Notes under the pieces: model-generated | Seen by the model: the letters and a program-made list of their open reading frames with translations, nothing else | Told to the model about the DNA's origin: nothing | Database searches by the model: none | Position numbers and translations under genes: made by a program | In this document: positions 45,333 through 55,954 of the stretch, piece after piece | Numbering within the stretch: position 1 is the stretch's first letter | How the letters are laid out: each line of letters starts with the position of its first letter | Source: Pratylenchus scribneri | Lineage: Eukaryota > Nematoda > Chromadorea > Rhabditida > Pratylenchidae | Length of the DNA: 64,000 nucleotides | Direction of reading: 5' to 3' | Assembly (NCBI GenBank): GCA_030063045.1 | Contig: JAQSEB010000160.1 | Location: 1 to 64,000 of the forward strand

Positions 45333-48169
45333 ATGTCGATATTATTAAAAAATGACAACAAAAATGAGGAGAACGAGGATCTACCAACACCAGATCAAAA
45401 AGAAATAAATGCAATGGTGACCTCAAAGCAAGGAAATGATGCCATGCGAGATAAGGGATGCTCTGAAAAAATTGCATTGACATTTGCCGGGACTCGCGCA
45501 GAGTTCAAGAGAGAGAGGCCTTCTAGCATTGACTTGACTCAACATTCTAATAGAGGTTTACTTATAAAATAGAATGGAAAATTAAATAAAAAATCAAACA
45601 AAAAATACATTATCCGATTAGAGTTTTCTTAATCCGATCAACTAGGGCTTTTTGAAAATAAAGATGTGAAAAACGAACCGACTCTTCATTATTATTTTTT
45701 TTCTTAAGAAAGTCCATGTCAACATGAACAAGAAATATCGCCACTTCCTACCCAACCTCCATCTCTATTGAGCTATTCAATGCTGAGGAAAGAAGCAAAA
45801 AAATTAAGCTTGTCGCGTGGCATCAACCTGCCGTCTATTCAATTAAATGATGTGAGTAAGAAAAATTTAAAAATTCACTAAATTATTCTAACGAAAATTA
45901 GACAAAAATTTCACATTCATTTAAGATTGCATTATCCTCGACCAGCAGTATTGCCAGCATTGATACAAGAAAAACTGCAGGAAAGGGTCATCGACGAGGA
46001 CGAAGTTTGGGAGATTTTTCACCTGCTAAAAATAATGATGATGATCATCTACAAAATAATTCATCATTTGGCAGTAGCAATAATGAGAATGTCAGCATTG
46101 CAGAGAATAACAATAAAAACTCCGATATCGAAGGTGGAAATGGCTCAGATATTTCACCGGCTTCTATAATTTCTCCAATTGGACATACACTAAAGTGAAT
46201 AAAATTTCAAAATATAATTAAAAATAATTTTCACCACAATTTAAAGACACAGTGCTGACTACACAAAAGAGCATGATCTTATTCGAACGACACATTCCGA
46301 ATCATTCTGCATTGTTATTGATCATGATGAAACAAAACATGAAGATTACAACATTCCGACAGCGGCAAATCATTCAACTGCATTAATTGACATTCGAATT
46401 TTTTATGCAAATGGCACTGCGATCCAATTTTGTGTTGAGAATGGACTAGAAGCATCCGCACGAGATTTGCTTCAATTAATGGCCGACCATATGGGAATTG
46501 ACGATTTAGATATAGTGGAAGAAGCTCTGGCAATCTGGCTTGTTTCACCTTTATTAGGTTTCTTTTAATTTCTAGGGTTTTGTGGAATAAAGATAGGTAA
46601 AAATATTCAGCAGATATTTCATATTTCATTAATAATTGATTTTAACATAATTTCCACCTAAAATAATCATTCTTTATTTCCAGAACTCCAATTGAAATCA
46701 CATCATATTCCTTATGCGATTTGTCAAAAATGGCCGGCATTCCTTCGACGTTTTACCACCGCCGATGAAGATGACATTATATTGGACGAACCTTTATTGG
46801 TTCTGAGGCGAAATGTGTTACTCACATTGAATCGTGAAATTTTGGTATGATAAATAATCATAAAATTGTTAAACTAAAATAATTCATTAATGCAAAATTA
46901 AACAATTTCATTAAACCAATTTTTATCAGTTTGTGAATCAATATGAACGACTGGCAGAAGTGCTTTATTTTCATGCACGAGATGAATTTTTGAACGGTCG
47001 ATATCCAGTGAACATTGATACATGGTAATATTAATCATATATATTAATGATAATTTAATTCAGTATGGAGTTGGTTGGTATGTATATGAATTTTTGGGTA
47101 TGTATTTTTTAAAATTCATATAGGGCTTCAATTGGCCATCGAATTCGGATCTTACAATGGGCAACTGGAGAAGGCACTCGATTTAATCAAGTTTGTTAAA
47201 GATTTCGTTATTTAATGATCAATCAATTTAAAAAATTCAGTGAAAGTCTACAAGAAATTGCGCCGTTACCCCATTGCAAGGTTATTCGAAGTTTTCATCT
47301 TTTCGGTTTGCGAATGATGGAATGTAAGAAAGGACTCGAATATCGCGTCGTGGATGAATATCGAACAGCCACCGATCATTACTACAACGACACAGAACGA
47401 CGCAAAGCATTTTTAGCTATTCTTCGGCAGACCCCATTTTATGGGTGAGTGATTGAACTGAATAGGATGAGGAGAGAGTTTGATTATTTATTTTAGGGCC
47501 GCATTCTTCCCTGCAACAATTGAAAAAAGCAAATTGGCAGAAATTGTTGGCAATGCCTCCGTTAACAATTTTTCTGAAGAAAATTTAATCAATTTGAATT
47601 CACAGCAACATCGACAAAGGAATGGCCAACAGAGACGAAAGCCAAGGGTGTCCCCATCCCAAACAAAATTGATTCGCGCGATTGGGTCTCCTGGTAAAAA
47701 TATTATAAAATTTAGAATAGAAAATAATTACATTTAAAAAAATAATAGAAAGTAGGCACCCTAAAATGGTTTTACATAATTTTTGAGACTTCATAATATA
47801 ATAAGAATTAATATCGATTTGAGTAAATTATATTTCCCAAATTTTAGCTAATTTCTTTGTCCGTGTATGTCGCTTAATCCACCATCATCGATATGGTTTG
47901 AACACAAATGGTCACCATCAAACGAAGCAAAATGGGAGCAATGGAAATAGCAAAATTTTGTCTGGTCGTCGAGAAATACTTATTGGCATTAATCATGACT
48001 TCATCACCCTGATTGATCCTCAGGAGTACAAAGTTTTTGAGGTATGAATTGGGTTTCTTCCAAAAAATGCATTTCATTCAAATTCCAGATTATCAAGGAC
48101 AATTCGCCTGATCGAAATGGAAACATGTCACTGAATGAAAAAATTTCACTGTTTTGTGCCGCCGAATGA
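45333..48169 (+). CDS. FERM-domain protein, FRMD8/Bili-like
   Basis: Twelve exons: 45333-45555, 45709-45851, 45902-46194, 46247-46557, 46684-46844, 46930-47024, 47064-47077, 47124-47190, 47241-47444, 47497-47693, 47848-48041, 48089-48169; in phase, 660 residues. The first ~260 residues are polar and low-complexity, probably disordered. The FERM part starts at ~265 with ALIDIRIFYANGTAIQF, then ALAIWLVSPLLELQLKSHH, WPAFLRRFTTADEDDIILDE, PLLVLRRNVLLTL, and RQTPFYGAAFFPA in the F2-F3 region. This order and the LWLVSPLLE.QLK signature fit FRMD8 (bili in Drosophila), known as an iRhom/ADAM17 partner in mammals and a Wnt modulator in flies; KRIT1-like proteins are a less likely alternative. A 14-nt exon (47064-47077) encodes MELV. 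Function here is inferred. Confidence 0.82.
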
Positions 48170-49183
48170 TGGAAACTTCTGATGAGATGAGACATGAGAC
48201 TATTAATATGATCTGATTTTTCCCAACTTTTCATTTTAAATTAATTGTCCCAGTCTAAGTATATTTCCCATCCTTTGTATATTAAAAATTGCCCTTCAAG
48301 CATGGTAGCTTCTGTCCCAAAAGATTGGAACTAAAATGAAAATTTCAGAAAATTTGTTTCAGTCTTCAATTTTTTTCTATCCCATTCAATACATGGTTTA
48401 TTTTTTTCATATGCCTCCACATTATATACTGTGCCTTTATTTATAAATCCACCGTTTTTTGACCTTGTAACAAATCATAGAATTTTGAATAAAATGCATA
48501 TAAAATGCCTAAATTTGTATTATAATGGAATTATTAAATTAATATTAATACCTCTCTACAAATTTTTCTTAAAAATTCCCACAATTTTTATCCATTTTCT
48601 ATTGTTCCAACAAATTATTTAGTCGAAAAACTAAAACAAATTAAAGATTTTTATCGAAAAAAATTTTTATTGATAGTTAGAAAGATTAAAAACGGGAATT
48701 GACATGAGTGAGAATATAAATATATAGAGGAACAAACATGAGGGTTTGGTTAATTGCCGCTTCAGCAGCACTTTCCCTTCCCCCAATAATTTCCAATCCA
48801 CATCGAATTTGATGTTTTTAATAAAACTAACAGTCCCAATCTATAATCATAATCATTCATAATAAATTTTAATGGGTAATTTTTTGCCTTATCTTTGCTT
48901 TTCATAATTTACCTAATATATAAAAATTTAACTTTTGTTTTGGTTTTAATTGAGAAATTTTACTGATGAGGTGATGAGTTGGTATAAAATTTCGATTGAT
49001 CAAAGCGATATTTTAAGTCACATTTTTCATCCATTTTAAAATTAAAAAAAGAGAAACCTGAAAAATAGAAAAAACGAGACAAAAATTGTTCGGAAATAAT
49101 AAAAAAATGAATTGGAATATTTATTTAACAATCTCGGTTTTTAGAGTTTTCACTTATTTAATTATTTATTTTTCACCTTTATA
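48170..49183. other. Intergenic, no gene seen
   Basis: AT-rich, holding the 3' end of the FERM gene and the upstream region of adenosine kinase. The plus ORF 48431-48622 is hydrophobic low complexity and unsupported. Confidence 0.4.
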
Positions 49184-51184
49184 ATGTCATCAACAGAAGC
49201 CATTCAACGAGAGAAAACATTAATTCTTGGATTGGGAAATCCGTTGTTAGACAAACAAATCCAAACTGGCAATACGGAATTGCATGAAAAATATCAACTG
49301 AAAATCGATGGCGCCTATTTGATTTTGCCCGACAATGAGAAATGCCTGCTACCATTGTTATATTACCTTCTAAAAATAATTTATTTATTTATTTAGTTTT
49401 GACGATCTTGAACAAATGTCCCATTTAATTGTACATGTGCCAGGTGGTTCAGCGCAAAACACAATGCGAGTTTTTCAATGGATGGTTGGCGCTTTAGGAG
49501 AATCAGTTATTTTAACATTTATTAAATTATTAACATTAATATATCAAAAATAATATTTCTACTTACAAGCTTAAAAAACTATTTTTCTAATCAAGTTGAA
49601 AATTTTGGAATATAAAGTTATTTTGTTCAAGAATATGCGAAATTTTTTTCAAAATTTCTGATTGAAAAATTAATTTTTAAAATATAATTTGATAAATATT
49701 TCTCAAATTTCATAAATTTAGAAAGAAAAGGGATCCGCTGCTTATTTCGGTGCTGTTGGTACTGATCAGAATGCAGAACTTCTTCAAAAATTGGCAACCG
49801 AAGCTGGCCTCGACGTTAATTATCAACTTATTGATGGTGCAAAAACTGGGACTTGTGGTGTTCTGATCCATGGAACTGAGAGGTAACAAGAAATGCCTAT
49901 TTATAAATTTAAATAAGGAACTTGATGTTAGCTTTAATCAAGCATTTTAAATTTTAAATCAAATTGTTTTAAATTTTTAAAAAAAATTATCAATTTACTG
50001 TAATTGTAATGTAAATTTAAAAGTATTTTTTAGGCCTCCTACATACTTTTTGTTTGATCAAACATTTTTCGTCTAACTTCTCCATTTCTCGCGTGTGTGT
50101 CTGCCCTCTCTCGCTTGTTTGATCAAACATTTTGGTTATGTGCATCAAACATTCTAGAGAAAAAGCGTACATTTTATCATTCTCTCTCGCTCCAGCTATT
50201 TTTCTATGTCTCATCACAGCATTTCGCCAAAATGTTTGATCAAACATTTTGCGAGAGAGGGAGACCTAACGCAAGCGAGCATTGGAGAAGTTAGACGAAA
50301 AAATGTTTGATCAAACAAAAGTATGGACAAGGCCTTATTCTTCATTTTTAGATGTCTGGTTGCGTATTTGGGTGCTGCTGAACAATTTACAACTTCACAT
50401 TTGAACAAACCTGAAAATCAAAAAGTGATAGAGCAGGCACAAAATTATTATATTGAAGTTTGTTAAATATATTTCACTCTCATTTTATTAAATAATTAAG
50501 GGCTATTTTCTTACTGTTTCCTTCGTCGGGGTCCAGCAAATTGCCATTCAAGCTGCAAAATCCAATAAACCTTTTTGCATGAACCTCAGCGCCGAATATA
50601 TTTGTGTTCATTTTCTCGATCGACTCAATGCCATTCTTCCATTTGTAAATATACATTTTTTAATTATTAAATTGCTATCATTTTTGACTTATTAGGTGGA
50701 TTTACTATTTGGAAATGAGCAAGAAGCAAGGGCTTATGCACAATCTAATAAATTTGAAGAGACGAAAGATTTGGCAAAAATTGCTTTGAAAATGGCCGAA
50801 ATTGATAAGGTAGAATAAGAAAAAGAACAAACCAAGAATCTAATTTTTAGGTCAATGCCGATCGAAAACGCACTGTTGTGATTACTTGCGGTTCTGAGCC
50901 AATATTGGTGGCACAAAATGGTCAAATCCATCAATTCCCGGTAGAGCCAATTGAGCGACATCAAATCGAGGATACCAATGGGGCGGGTGACGCTTTTTGT
51001 GGCGGTTGGATTTTTTAAGCATTTCTCACCAAATCTTCTTTGAATTTCAGGGTTTCTGGCAGCAATGGCAGTCGGCCGACCCCTCGCCAAATGTGTTGCC
51101 GCTGGCATTTTTGCTGCTCGCACAATCATTCAAAATTCTGGCTGTACTTTTCCTGCCATTTGTCAATACAGTGAGCCAAAATGA
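49184..51184 (+). CDS. ADK: Adenosine kinase
   Basis: Exons: 49184-49356, 49397-49505, 49722-49882, 50352-50457, 50501-50644, 50696-50809, 50851-51004, 51051-51184; in phase, 364 residues, close to the usual ~345-365. It phosphorylates adenosine to AMP in purine salvage (PfkB/ribokinase fold, cytosol or nucleus). Visible: N-terminal LILGLGNPLLD, the substrate-site GGSAQNTMRVFQWM, AAYFGAVGTDQNAELL, the GNEQEARAY helix, and the C-terminal PfkB signature EDTNGAGDAFCGGFLAAMA carrying the catalytic Asp and anion hole. The gene ends SEPK. Intron 3 contains a ~307-bp inverted-repeat element but its splice sites are intact. No damage seen. Confidence 0.97.
50031..50337. mobile_element. Inverted-repeat element in intron 3 of adenosine kinase (~307 bp)
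   Basis: The two ends are inverted copies over ~50 bp: AGGCCT, CATACTTTT, GTTTGATCAAACATTTTT and CGTCTAACTTCTCC at the left, their complements at the right. The 12-bp palindrome GTTTGATCAAAC occurs four times (near 50058, 50117, 50236, 50304), plus a CATCAAACATT variant. Outer edges carry TA. No ORF supported. A miniature element of unknown superfamily. Confidence 0.88.
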
Positions 51185-53028
51185 CCGCATGAGGACCAAA
51201 ATCCAAAAGAGGGAGGATATATTTGGAAATTGGAACTTCTTTTCTTATTATTAAATAATACAATATAATTAGAAAGATTCATTTTTATATTTTTTTTTCA
51301 TCATTCTCATAACTATGAAAAGATAAGATTTATGCTTTGGAATTTCAATTTTTAATAATATTATGTTAATTTTTGAATTTTATCTTGATTTTTTCTCTCT
51401 TTCTTTTCCATTCTTGGTTTAAGATTTGTTCAAAAAATATTAAATTTGTCTTGCCCAATTTTCCATCTTCATATTATTATTTTGAAATAGAAATTTCCCA
51501 CTTTTTTATATTGATTTAATATTCAGAAATGTTGGAATAAATATTTTAATCTATTTACTATTTCTTCACTGCAAAAAAAACTCAATTTTAAATAATATTT
51601 GCCCAACGGCTTCTTAATCCATTACAAATATTAGATAAATTACCCACCATTTTAAATCTATGGTCGGAATCTGAAATACTTTTGGAAGCATCATCTCCGA
51701 AATTTTATAATTATTATGCAAACAAATATTTAAAAGAAAAATTTCTTAATACGAAGGAAAAGGAAGCGTTTTTTATATTTTAAGCCAAAACATTTGCTGA
51801 CCGTATTTTATTTTTCTTTTCAAATTAATTATTTTCGGGTTATTTTTATCGTGATTGAAAAATTCCATTTCATTTGATTCACTCCTTTCACTGTGTATAG
51901 TTAAAATTAATTAACCGGAAAATTTCTCCCTATTTTAAAAAATGATGAAGAAAATGTACTCTTGATCAAATCAAAATGTCCAAAATTGGATTTCGAATGA
52001 ATCGAAATTTAGGAAAATCCTTCCCTGTTAAAATATATAGGCTTTCTATTCCTATTGAAGAATGATTGATGAATTACTATTTCTTCAATCTCAAATATTT
52101 AGTCAATTTTTATTTTTAGCTATTTATGATTAAAAGTAATTGGAATGGGATTTTGCTGCTGCAAAAAATTGAATTCAAATTATTGTAAAATTTTTCCTTT
52201 TCCCAAGATATATATTGAAAGATTTTTAAGAACAAAGTTAATGCAAAATAAATCTTAATTATTTATATTAATAACAACTGTCTGTCAGAGGTGTCGAATA
52301 TTAAAAAAAATATTTTATCAAATTTTTAAGTTATTTGATATTTGCTTTGCTAAAGGCTTTAGTCGAAGCAGAATAATGTCCTGCGGAAGTAATATATCTC
52401 ATTTTGTCCTCAACACTTCTATTTTTTTAATGCAACAGCTCCAATTTGTTTTTTTGATTCCAGAGATAGTCTATAAAATTAGTTTCGAATTTAATTTGAA
52501 TTCATCAATCAACGCGGCCTCGACGAGCAGAAGATGAATCTGTCATCGGTTTCGCATATAACCCAAAACTAATGATAATGAAGCCCTCTCTCACTATAAC
52601 ATAAAATATAAAATTATTATTCTTTCTAGTTCCCAATTCCCATCTATTAAGAAATAAGTACATCATATTTTAAACGTACCCTTGAGCCACAAGATTGAAT
52701 CAAATTCAAATTCAGGCTCTTATTAAATACTACACAAATATTATCGAACTTCCAATCATCAGGACAAAAAGCAGGCTAAAATCAAATAGCATCATTGATC
52801 CGGGTCAGCCAAAAACAAAATTTCTCCAGACATCCATTCCATTATAATTTTGGATTGCCACGTCAAAGAGGAATTAGGCGTCTGTCAAGTGTGCCTTTTC
52901 AGTAAGGAATTTGATATTGATACCCAAAAGCTTACAACAACTGTGTTCGCCAACGGATTCCTTGATTTGGACTTGGACTAGTTGTGATTGTGAAGAAATA
53001 TTTCTCTCAAGCATTATAGAAGGAGAAA
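51185..53028. other. Mostly empty region with two weak ORF traces
   Basis: AT-rich. A frame open from 51592 to 51783 (+) reads AQRLLNPLQILDKLPTILNL and on, and a frame from about 52800 to 52980 (+) reads DCHVKEELGVCQVCLFSKEF and on. Neither has an ATG, clear acceptor or recognised domain. They may be gene relics or chance. A foldback-family fragment lies at 52505-52590. Confidence 0.3.
52505..52590. repeat. Fragment of the 34-kb foldback family
   Basis: TCAATCAACGCGGCCTCGAC, GAATCTGTCATCGGTTTCGC and AACCCAAAACTAATGATAAT follow the left arm of the foldback element (TCAATCGACGCGTCTCGATG, AATCTGTGTCATCGTTTTCG, ATTCAAAACTAAGAAAGTTA at 34326-34400) with many changes. Confidence 0.7.
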
Positions 53029-55367
53029 ATGGGTATGTTTCTTCCGGAAATTGATAGGGAAAAGATGGACAGAGATTTTAGATTAAAGGGTAAAATTTTC
53101 TTTCGAATGATAGAATAAAATTGGAAAAAAAAGGAAACCCAAAACCGAAGTCAATTTTATCGAATTCACTCGAACATAATTTGCCACTATTTTATTTAAC
53201 GGTAAAATTTTCCATAAATCCAAAAATAAAGAGCACAAATCCAGCTAACTGCTATCAATATTCAGAACAAATAAAAAGCGATATATCAAAAAGTGCTGTT
53301 ACTGCTTCTGAAGCTTCAATTGTCCCGGGTGAAATTGAAGATAATCAATTGTCGCCTTCTTCCGATTCCGATCAGCAAATGACAATGGGTGCGAATACTT
53401 CACGTGCATTGCGTCAAAATGGCCGACTGATTGGTGGCACGAAAAATATGGTGCACAAAACAATGCACAATGGGAATTTGTCGGTAGACGGGATGCTGAA
53501 TGGAAATGGCGAAATTGTGTCTGGTCATGTTGAAGTTTTAATTGATGGAAGCAAATTGGTTGGCGTGACCCGATTTACAATTGCGTATGTAAAATTGATA
53601 ATTTTTTTTTATCTCTCTAGGTAAAATTTATAATAAAGTAATCTAATTTCGAAGCACACATTTATTAAAAATTCAAAGAAATTAATTCTTTTCATAGGTT
53701 TATAGGGAATAATTAGAGCTATACAAAATTAAAATTTATCAAAATATGTGATCCGTTTTTTCTATCCTCACAGATTTGTGCTTCAATGCATGATGTCTTC
53801 AAGCAATGACCGGGAATGGGAAGAATTAATGCGAATAAAGCCTCAAGGCCCAAGACGGGCTGAAATCTCACAAATTTCCGGAATTGGGTAAATAAAAAAA
53901 GGAATTTTTAATTTATATTTGATAATAACAAAATAACATGGATTTTTAAAGATATTTGTCGCATATTTATCGTATTCAATTCTTTTTCGATGGAATTCGG
54001 ACACCATTTCCTGTCATTATGAAGGCAAACAATTTTAAATTAATTAAAATTTATTAAAAAAAATAAAAATTTAATTTATTACAATTTCCGGTCCCCTCGG
54101 TGACAAATTTATCAACTATAAGCAGCTGTGAACGATTTATTACAGGATGGGCCCAAAAATTAGCTGCTCGACACAATGCTGAATTACTTTTTTACGATTA
54201 TTTTGCTGATAGAATTCGACAAACTGGCAAAGTTCATGTGCCTAAATTATATGCCGCATGCAAGGCAAATTCCCCAATTCAATTGGAACAAGCATTCATT
54301 TTAATGGAAGATTTGGATCAGAATGGTAAAATGGCGAGTACCGTTTTCGGACTTGATAGAGAACAGGTAGAATGAGAGAGATGATATAATTGGCATTTAT
54401 AATATAAAGGTTGAGCACATGATCGACGTTTTGGCTATGATTCATGCTCTATCATTGAGTGTTCCTAATTCAGCAGAATTACTCGAAAAAATGCGTTTTC
54501 GCTTTTCTATGGACGATGAGGTAAAAAGTAGATTAACAATAAGCTTAAATTTGATTTATCCCTCTGGTAAAATTTTAGGAAGGCCAAGCGAGACGTACAG
54601 CAGTCCAAGGGTTATTAACAATTCCGGAGGGTGAATTTTTCCGTCAGCATCGAGCCCTCTTATTAGAAAGATTAGTTGAAGAAAATGATGTAATGCGATT
54701 TGATGTCCACAAAGAATTTGGTGGGAAATTTTTGAAGGAAAATTGGAAATTATATTCAAATTCAAAGGAGTACCTCCCGTTCTCTGTCATGGCGATTTCT
54801 GGTGTAACAATTTATTCTTGGAGAAGGGGAGAATGAGCGGTAGTCCACGGTTATATGCTATTTTAGACTGGCAATTCGCACATCCAAGTGAGTTTAATAG
54901 ATTATTTTTGCTAAATTTTCAAAATCATTTCGATCATAAAAGTTCATTTTTTCTTCATAATCTAGACAGTGGTATGGTTGATTTTTGCCGCCTCGTTCTT
55001 CTTTGCTCTCGTTCTGAATTACGAGCCTCGAATTTGGACAATTGGCTTCATCTTTATACTAGAAAATTTGGCTATTATTGTGGCCAATTTGGAGTCCCAT
55101 GTCCTTATGATTCTGGCCTAGTTCGATGGATGTTCGTGTCACAGTACCCATCAGAAATGCTCTTTTCATTTATGGTTGGTACTTCAATTATAAATCATTC
55201 CATATCCATTCCGTTTATCCTTGAAGATCCTGATGAATCATTATGCTAAAATCCAAGATGATGGTATTAAAGCGGAATTGCTAAGAAGAATGAAATTCAC
55301 TCTCAATTGGTGGATTCGGGCGCAGAAAAATAAAGAGGACGCAATGAAGTCGTTAATGATGGAATGA
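53029..55367 (+). pseudogene. CHK/EcKinase-like (DUF1679) gene with frameshift and odd splice junction
   Basis: Exons: 53029-53089, 53266-53584, 53774-53887, 53952-54024, 54091-54366, 54410-54520, 54579-54887, 54966-55174, 55227-55367. The N-terminal ~125 residues are polar. The rest follows the nematode CHK-kinase-like family: LSHIYRI.F...PFPVIMK-VPS, PKLYAACKANSPIQLEQAFI, VLCHGDFWCNN (Brenner-type HGD motif), AILDWQFAHP, DFCRLVLLCSRSELR. Two problems: exon 7 needs a 1-nt shift at about 54764-54770 (between KLYSNS and GVPPVLCHGD), and the intron 54025-54090 has a GC donor and ends CG with no usable AG. The gene is therefore degenerate, misassembled at an A run, or unusually processed. Other seven introns are regular GT-AG. 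Family members are uncharacterised kinase-fold proteins; their expansion in nematodes is often linked to xenobiotic response, unproven here. Confidence 0.85.
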
Positions 55368-55712
55368 AAAAATAAATTTTACACTAAAAATATCTTAAAA
55401 ATAATTATAAAATTAATTTTGGAAATTAGAATTTTTAATATCTAGCAACTATGCAATAGCAATAAAAAAATTTGACCATTTACGATTCACCAACCCAACC
55501 TTCAACCGAACATATTATTCACATTTATTTGAAAAAAATCGAAAATAAATTCTTTTTTTACAAATTTTATTACTCCATCAATCTATCTATTCCAAAATCC
55601 AAACCAAACAATAACCAACTAACTATCTCTTCTAAACTAACTATGCTGCTTCTGAATAATTTTTTAATCGAAAATTCACTACTATTATTTATTAATCGAA
55701 CTTATGTATAAA

Positions 55713-55751
55713 CAAGCGTTCGTGAGCCGCTTCGCGGCTCACGAACGCTTG
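55713..55751. repeat. Perfect 18-bp-arm hairpin, copy 1
   Basis: CAAGCGTTCGTGAGCCGC, loop TTC, then the exact complement. GC-rich in an AT-rich setting. The identical arms recur at 62711-62749. It precedes ~240 bp of AT-rich sequence and then the pyrimidine satellite. Confidence 0.95.
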
Positions 55752-55954
55752 ATAAAATTTTCAATTAGCAATGAAATGTTAGAAGTGCAATAATCGAGCT
55801 AAAACAAAAATTCAATTACACGATTAAAAAGTGTATCCGTTTATTTTTTTAAATTAAGGTTTGATTCCAATAAATTTAAAAATTTATTCAACATCCGAGA
55901 ATTTTAACAGAGCTTCCCTCTCATTTGATCAACATATTCTATATGTTTCGCTCA

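Noticed and set aside
52800..52982. Cys-containing plus frame (DCHVKEELGVCQVC)
   Set aside because: No start, no clear splice sites and no recognised domain; not enough to call a gene.
55713..55751. Rho-independent terminator or bacterial-type hairpin
   Set aside because: The locus is eukaryotic, the hairpin is duplicated with satellite DNA, and no T tract or gene end fits a terminator.
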